A stretch of 47,390 nt of DNA from the NCBI GenBank assembly GCA_018268075.1, contig JAFDXH010000304.1, positions 1 to 47,390 on the forward strand. Reading direction: 5' to 3'. Positions 42,462 through 47,390 of this stretch are shown here, piece by piece. The translations under genes and the position numbers were made by a program. A model generated the notes under the pieces. That model was given only the letters and a program-made list of their open reading frames with translations, was not told where the DNA came from and ran no database searches. Positions within the stretch are counted from its first letter, which is position 1; every line of letters begins with the position of its first letter. Source of the DNA: Bacteroidota bacterium. GTDB taxonomy: Bacteria > Bacteroidota > Bacteroidia > Chitinophagales > Chitinophagaceae.

Positions 42462-42878
42462 TTAGAATTGTTTTAAAAAAATAAAATGCCCTCTATTACA
42501 AACTCAGTTTACACGAAGTATTGTGATAATGGACAATATTCAAATTGACCGCAGGAAATAAAATGAATGGAAAAATCCGTGAGGTCGTGCAAACTTAATG
42601 TTTATATTTTAGTAGAAAAAGTTATTAAAAGAATTTGTGCATAAAAACATGCTTCACCTGATAATACAAAATTATTTTATCCCTAAGTTTTTCTGCTTTC
42701 TAAGGGCGCATTTCAAATTGTCGCGGTTCGTGAAACACAAACCGAGGCGTAGGGGTTTGTTCAAAAAACATGCTTCACGGGGAAATACTAACTTAAATTG
42801 TGCCTAATTTCTTACACTTTTTAGGTAGGAGTAAAATAGAAATAATGAAATGATTATGTGACTATAGATGGTTATTTT
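42462..42878. other. 417-base gap with short repeats and alternative hairpins
   Basis: The gap between pyrG and the AI-2E-type gene. It carries AAAAACATGCTTCAC twice (42643-42657 and 42764-42778) and, between the copies, overlapping hairpins at 42724-42744 and 42737-42760 that share CAAACC. The rest (42462-42640 and 42780-42878) is AT-rich; no gene is supported. Confidence 0.5.
42643..42778. repeat. Pair of 15-base direct repeats flanking a hairpin segment
   Basis: AAAAACATGCTTCAC at 42643-42657 and 42764-42778, each followed by a related stretch ending in AATAC, so similarity extends over 25 bases with four differences. The 106 bases between them hold two mutually exclusive hairpins. This arrangement could mark a small mobile element or a duplicated regulatory unit. 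Confidence 0.5.
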
Positions 42879-43982
42879 TTACTCTTTATTCGCTTCATTT
42901 AAAAGTTCCTCCCTCGATTGCACACCTTTTTCCCTAAGCCATGCTATAAAAATGGTATAACCAACTGCCATAATAATAGCTCCCTTAAACATACCCGTAA
43001 AGCCCCACACGGCTACACCGCCTACTACCCCAATAAATAGGGCTAAAAAAGGAATGGTACCCCCGCTTTTTCCTATTAATAGTGGCTTGATCACTGCATC
43101 TATTACCAACAATGCAATACCCCAAGCAATAAAAAATATAGTAATGCCTGTAGATTCTTTGCTGATAGCATAAATTATAAGCGGAATCCAAACGGGCAAT
43201 GGGCCTACCTGTATTACCACTAAAAAAAATATAAGGGCAGAAAGGCCCACTGCAATTGGAATACCACCAATAGTAAGGCCAATCCATGCAAAAATTGCTG
43301 CTATAAATGCAGTTCCCATTACGCCAATAGAAACTCCCCTGATGGCCATAGCAGATGATGCCAATAATGAAGCGCCTGTATTTTCACCCAATAGGTGCTG
43401 TAAAGAATTTTTAACAGGCTTTAATATTAAGGGGCCTTTATACAGGAACATGGCCGAAATAATAACACCTACTATCAGCTCCAATGCCACGCCAAGCATA
43501 CCCAGACTTTTTAATACAGTAACCTCCAGAATTGATTTTATTTTTGATTCATGCAATTGAAATAACCCTTTAGGATCACTTTGTACCTGAGCCCATAGCG
43601 AATTGATACTATCACCCACAAACGGAATATCGGAAATCCATTTTGGCAAAGGTGGAAAGCCGTTTTTACGCATCTCGCCTATCCAAAAAATCAAGTCTCT
43701 AATTCTATGAAAAAGTGTAGAAAAAAAAATGAGAAGCGGTACTACTATTATTGCTGTTAGCACTATAGAATAAAGGATGGCAGCTAACTTGCGTTTATGA
43801 TGAAGCTTGTTGCACAAAAAATGGTATGCACCGGAAAATGATACCGTAAAAATGAGCGCAAAAGTAAGTATCCCAAAAAACACTTTAAAGACATCGTACA
43901 ATGCATTTAGCAAAAGCATCATCAGGATAAGGGTTATAAATACTTCTACTATTTGTTTTGTTGTTTGCTTGGTAACTATCAT
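42879..43982 (-). CDS. AI-2E family transporter (PerM-like)
   Basis: 367 residues from the ATG at 43982 (MIVTKQTTKQIVEVF); a TTG two codons upstream is also in frame. It has about 7-8 membrane helices, e.g. LILMMLLLNALYDVFKVFFGIL and FIAAIFAWIGLTIGG, a central soluble stretch (HESKIKSILEVTVLKSLG) and the family signature GIPIAVGLSALIFFLVVIQVGPLPVW and KPLLIGKSGGTIPFLALFIGVVGGV. Family members include TqsA and NhaH-like Na/H or Li exporters; the autoinducer export name is not proof of function. Length fits. It is on the - strand after a 100-base gap from the AsmA-like gene. Confidence 0.9.
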   Translation of the reverse strand: MIVTKQTTKQIVEVFITLILMMLLLNALYDVFKVFFGILTFALIFTVSFSGAYHFLCNKLHHKRKLAAILYSIVLTAIIVVPLLIFFSTLFHRIRDLIFWIGEMRKNGFPPLPKWISDIPFVGDSINSLWAQVQSDPKGLFQLHESKIKSILEVTVLKSLGMLGVALELIVGVIISAMFLYKGPLILKPVKNSLQHLLGENTGASLLASSAMAIRGVSIGVMGTAFIAAIFAWIGLTIGGIPIAVGLSALIFFLVVIQVGPLPVWIPLIIYAISKESTGITIFFIAWGIALLVIDAVIKPLLIGKSGGTIPFLALFIGVVGGVAVWGFTGMFKGAIIMAVGYTIFIAWLREKGVQSREELLNEANKE

Positions 43983-44082
43983 CGGCAATAGAATATTTTG
44001 AAAGAATTATTTGTTTATTTGTTGCCCCTTTATTGATTTACATAAGGTAAAAATATTTACTCATTGCTTTTAATTTAGGCCT

Positions 44083-47000
44083 CTATTTGCCCGGCATTAA
44101 TAAATGTGCATTGGGGTTTTTATCAAATTGCTTTTTTAGCTTCTTGTCTTTTTTAATTCCGAAAGTAGATAAGATACCACTTACCTGCGTTTTGATCCAA
44201 TAATTAAAAATAAATTTTTCTCTGTCGCGCACAAAATACATGACTGAAGTTTTTCGCCGCTTGTGAGGAAGTATCAGGTTTCCTACAAATGTTTCCAATG
44301 AAGGAATAAAACCTTGTCTGGAAAGATTCTTTTTATCATAAACTTTTATTTTTAACCCGCTATAATGAAAATCCATTTTTCCAAAGGCGAGGTATTTATT
44401 CCCTTTCCAGTGAGCAAATACCGTGTCTGCCCTGCCCCTTACTATGCCAACTGCAGCGAGGGGTTTTGAAAATTGCGAAAATTTGGTAAGATCACCCGGC
44501 GACATATTATAACCAGCCAGAAATCCTGATAAAGAGTCTCTGTAAGATTCGTTATAATTAAACTGGTAAATGTGATTATCAAAAATGCTCACACTTATCG
44601 AAATTCTCAGCGAATCATTTTGACTATGCCTATTGTTTATGTTGGTGATACTACCATTGAGATTGGTAAGTGGGATTGTACTCCAATTTTTGGTAGCCAC
44701 CGAAAATTCATGGTATCGAACGCTGCTGTTAGCCAGTACTAATGAATCCAAATTTACTGAAACAGGTATTTTCTCTATCAATTTTGTTGGCATCAGCTTT
44801 TCAATATTATGCTGAAAAGGAATTGATTTATCTCGTGAAATATTCAAATCAATTCCATCTGCTATAATTTTTTGAATATGCAGGGAAGTATCTTTTGGCG
44901 AATTATTAAAATTAAATTGATCTATTGTCAGAGCTTTGCCAGCAATATCAATATAATCATTTTGCCATGGGGAATGTGTGAAGAATGTATCGCGGCTCTC
45001 ATTTTGCCGGATGCTGAAATTTTTAAAATTCAATAGGTTTTTTAAATGATTTACCTGATAATCTTCTGCCAATACAGTTATTTTTTTTTCGGCATAGCTA
45101 AAGCCTTCGCCCTTCATGGTTATTTTGTCTGCAAGGCTCTTCCACGGCAGTTTATTGCCTTGATGAAACTGAAATGCAGGATCACGAAATTCAAAATCAA
45201 ATCTTTTAATAACCAATGCTGTACTATCTTTTTTGTAATTGAATGCAGTGTTTTTAGCAGCTACGTCAATAAAGGATGCCAGAGATAATTTGTTGCCATC
45301 TTCATTTATATGGCCGTCTTTCATTAATACCGATAGCTGAGGAAGGCTCATCAGCATATTTTTTTTATCTAATTGAATAGCATGTCCTTCAATTTTGATT
45401 TCTTTATACGATACCGGTTTTTGAGAATTTTTAAAAGTTTGCAACCTTGCAAACTCTATATATAGCGCGGCCTTTACCTTCATCGAATCCGTTTGGGCTT
45501 CTTTTGCATATTCGACTTTCAAATTATTCATGCGCAATTTGCCTAATAAAAAATCCGGTAAATGGAGCTTTTTATTTTCATGCCTTTTTTCATTTTCATG
45601 CTTTTTTTCATTTGAAAGCGACAACAAATTAAGTGAGCCATTTTGAGAAGTAAATGAATCAATATTGAAATGCGAAAAATCACTTGTATTCAATTGCATT
45701 CTTAATTTGGCAGAAGGCAGGAACAAAATAGTTTTACCACGCTCGCTTTCCTGATTAAAATTTATTCCGGTGAAAACGGTTTCCTTTTGAGAACTAAAAG
45801 AAATATTTTTAATGGTAGCAAGGTTGTTTATGCCTTTAAATATTACGTTATTGATATTTACTCTTGCATTAGTCCATTTAAAAAAATGAGATGTGGTTCC
45901 CAAATTTTCTACCAGCAGATTGTTCCCTGTAAATTGTATATCGCTTTTTTGGGAAGATGAATTAAAATTAATATTCTGTACTTCCAGTTTGGCAATCCGA
46001 ATTACTGGCAGTTCTTTAGTCGCAGGGCTTTTCTCTTCAACACTTTTGTTTTTAGCTTTTGTACTTACATATACATTTCCAATTTTAAGCAGATTAACCT
46101 GAATTTCTTTTGTTTTTTCATATACGTCCCAGTCAAATACTTCCCAATAAATATCTTTTCCTTTTATGCTGGTTCCATTAGCCAATTCGATATCAAGATT
46201 GTCTCCCCAATTGCGGCGATTCACACCATCTAATCGATAATTGGATACCTTAATATTCATATTTTTAGCCTTCAGATTTAATACGCCCATTTGAAAATGA
46301 GGAATAGAATGTTTGATATCTACCAGTGAATCGCTTTTGAAAAGTTTGTTGAGCAGAATAGTAGCATTCAGTTTATTGATGTTCATTTGTAACGGTTTTT
46401 TGCCGGATATCATCACCTTTGCAAAACCGTTTTTTATTCCAAAGCTATCTACATTGATTAAGTAATGGATTCGATGCAGTGAACGAAGGAAAACCGTTGT
46501 TTTATCTTCTTTGTTTTGGGAAACGACCTCTGCTCCTTCATTTTTTTTAGCGGTATTTTGAAAAGAAATATCAGGTTGTATCAATTGTCCGCTTTGCGCT
46601 TTCAATCTTTTATTAAGCAGTTCGCCTATGTCAATATTTTTTAATAAAAATTCAGGTGCTGTAAAAGTAATGCCTCTCTTATGGTTATTTAGTTCCGAAG
46701 GCACAAAGGCTACATTTCTGAAAATTGCATCCCTACCCTGAAGTTGCAGTTCAGCCATCTTCAGTTTTGCCATGCTGTCTTTGCTATAAAATTGCACATC
46801 CTTTACATTTATTTTCAGGCTATCTGTGGTTAGGGATTTATGATTGGCATTATCCAGTACCAGATTATAGATTGCAGCATTGCTTCTGTTTACTCCTGAT
46901 TGCGAGGTATCTAACTCACTTTTTTTCAGATGGTAGCTACCATTAATTATGTCAATAAATTTTATATTGATTAATTGAAACAAAGCATGCGAAACTGCCT

Positions 47001-47390
47001 GATTGTTTAATGTATCTGTTAGATTGCTTTTCGTCTGTTGTTGCCCAGTATTTATTACCGTTAATGTAGGATTGAGGCAATAAAGGGTATCAATTTGCAA
47101 CTGATTTTTTTGATACAATGCAGGTAGGTGGCTGGAGTTAAAAAAGAATTTATCTCCATGAATTTTAACGCCGGGCCTATCTGCAGTTACCTTCTGGCGA
47201 AGTGTAAAAGAATCAAGTTCTACCTTTTGCGTAGCGCTTAAAAAATTTAAACTTTTAAAGCTTAATTCATGTATGCCATCGGGCATTACCCAATGCTGGC
47301 GGCCTAATGAAACAGAAATGGTATCAGACCCCAGTATATGTTTATCATTGTTATCTACTTTGGTAAAGTTTACAATGTTTACATTAATAT
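44083..47390 (-). CDS. Very large AsmA-like envelope protein, 5' end outside the window
   Basis: The frame stays open to the right edge, so at least 1,101 residues are encoded and the N-terminus is missing; the first in-window Met at 47286 is internal. The sequence is a long run of beta-strand segments with alternating hydrophobic residues and many asparagines and lysines (LKINVKDVQFYSKDS, LKMAELQLQGRDAIFRNVAF, NMNIKVSNYRLDG). This pattern is typical of AsmA/TamB-like and DUF748-type proteins that bridge the periplasm and move lipids. The C-terminus has KKTSVMYFVRDREKFIFNYWIKTQVSGILSTFG, as in AsmA-like families. Confident identification needs the missing N-terminus, where a signal or membrane anchor should lie. 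Confidence 0.6.
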   Translation of the reverse strand, partial: INVNIVNFTKVDNNDKHILGSDTISVSLGRQHWVMPDGIHELSFKSLNFLSATQKVELDSFTLRQKVTADRPGVKIHGDKFFFNSSHLPALYQKNQLQIDTLYCLNPTLTVINTGQQQTKSNLTDTLNNQAVSHALFQLINIKFIDIINGSYHLKKSELDTSQSGVNRSNAAIYNLVLDNANHKSLTTDSLKINVKDVQFYSKDSMAKLKMAELQLQGRDAIFRNVAFVPSELNNHKRGITFTAPEFLLKNIDIGELLNKRLKAQSGQLIQPDISFQNTAKKNEGAEVVSQNKEDKTTVFLRSLHRIHYLINVDSFGIKNGFAKVMISGKKPLQMNINKLNATILLNKLFKSDSLVDIKHSIPHFQMGVLNLKAKNMNIKVSNYRLDGVNRRNWGDNLDIELANGTSIKGKDIYWEVFDWDVYEKTKEIQVNLLKIGNVYVSTKAKNKSVEEKSPATKELPVIRIAKLEVQNINFNSSSQKSDIQFTGNNLLVENLGTTSHFFKWTNARVNINNVIFKGINNLATIKNISFSSQKETVFTGINFNQESERGKTILFLPSAKLRMQLNTSDFSHFNIDSFTSQNGSLNLLSLSNEKKHENEKRHENKKLHLPDFLLGKLRMNNLKVEYAKEAQTDSMKVKAALYIEFARLQTFKNSQKPVSYKEIKIEGHAIQLDKKNMLMSLPQLSVLMKDGHINEDGNKLSLASFIDVAAKNTAFNYKKDSTALVIKRFDFEFRDPAFQFHQGNKLPWKSLADKITMKGEGFSYAEKKITVLAEDYQVNHLKNLLNFKNFSIRQNESRDTFFTHSPWQNDYIDIAGKALTIDQFNFNNSPKDTSLHIQKIIADGIDLNISRDKSIPFQHNIEKLMPTKLIEKIPVSVNLDSLVLANSSVRYHEFSVATKNWSTIPLTNLNGSITNINNRHSQNDSLRISISVSIFDNHIYQFNYNESYRDSLSGFLAGYNMSPGDLTKFSQFSKPLAAVGIVRGRADTVFAHWKGNKYLAFGKMDFHYSGLKIKVYDKKNLSRQGFIPSLETFVGNLILPHKRRKTSVMYFVRDREKFIFNYWIKTQVSGILSTFGIKKDKKLKKQFDKNPNAHLLMPGK

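Overview
The window looks like chromosome from a Bacteroidota bacterium, most likely a Chitinophagaceae-type member. It is AT-rich. Genes are mostly preceded by A-rich leaders rather than Shine-Dalgarno sites, and two or three promoters fit the Bacteroidetes pattern (TTG, about 19 bases, TAnnTTTG). Lineage-typical genes include PafA phosphatase, a fused branched-chain E1 dehydrogenase, a DUF3347 copper protein, a GldM-C-like protein and a serine-palmitoyltransferase-like enzyme. No rRNA, tRNA, CRISPR array or prophage was seen. The assignment rests on sequence appearance and gene families only.

Layout: (1) 1-3.3 kb, + strand: copper handling (partial gene, HMA chaperone, DUF3347 protein, multicopper oxidase with a CopB-like tail). 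(2) 3.6-6.6 kb, - strand: Crp/Fnr regulator followed by an unknown Rossmann-like protein, DoxX, an NAD(P)-binding protein and a VOC dioxygenase-like protein; probably a redox or electrophile stress unit. (3) 6.9-13.5 kb, + strand: secreted glycosidases GH29, GH20 and GH2, interrupted by a frameshifted REP-associated transposase (RAYT) with REP hairpins on both sides. (4) 13.6-20.3 kb: alcohol dehydrogenase, frameshifted serine hydrolase, CBS protein, aldehyde dehydrogenase and tryptophanase. The tryptophanase leader holds a possible Trp-containing peptide ending on a terminator-like hairpin. (5) 20.5-29.2 kb: ClpS and Aat (N-degron pair), a DnaQ/GIY-YIG fusion, ValS, small proteins, an NlpC/P60 lipoprotein and Lpd. 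(6) 29.3-34.8 kb, - strand: branched-chain E1, BioB, M42 peptidase, UbiA-like membrane protein, lipoprotein. (7) 34.9-47.4 kb: LuxE-like protein, PafA, alpha-oxoamine synthase, thioredoxin-like protein, LolA, PyrG, AI-2E family permease, and a very large AsmA-like protein that runs off the right edge.

Working together: the glycosidases would trim fucose, N-acetylhexosamine and galactose or glucuronic acid from complex glycans. Lpd and the fused E1 are two of the three parts of a 2-oxoacid dehydrogenase. ClpS and Aat deliver N-degron substrates to ClpAP. Most genes are conserved housekeeping or common accessory types. The parts least explained by known genes are the tnaA leader, the RAYT/REP cluster, a 64-base direct repeat near 39 kb, and several perfect dyads in intergenic gaps. 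I did not find a clearly new multi-gene system; the tnaA leader is the most promising candidate for something undescribed.
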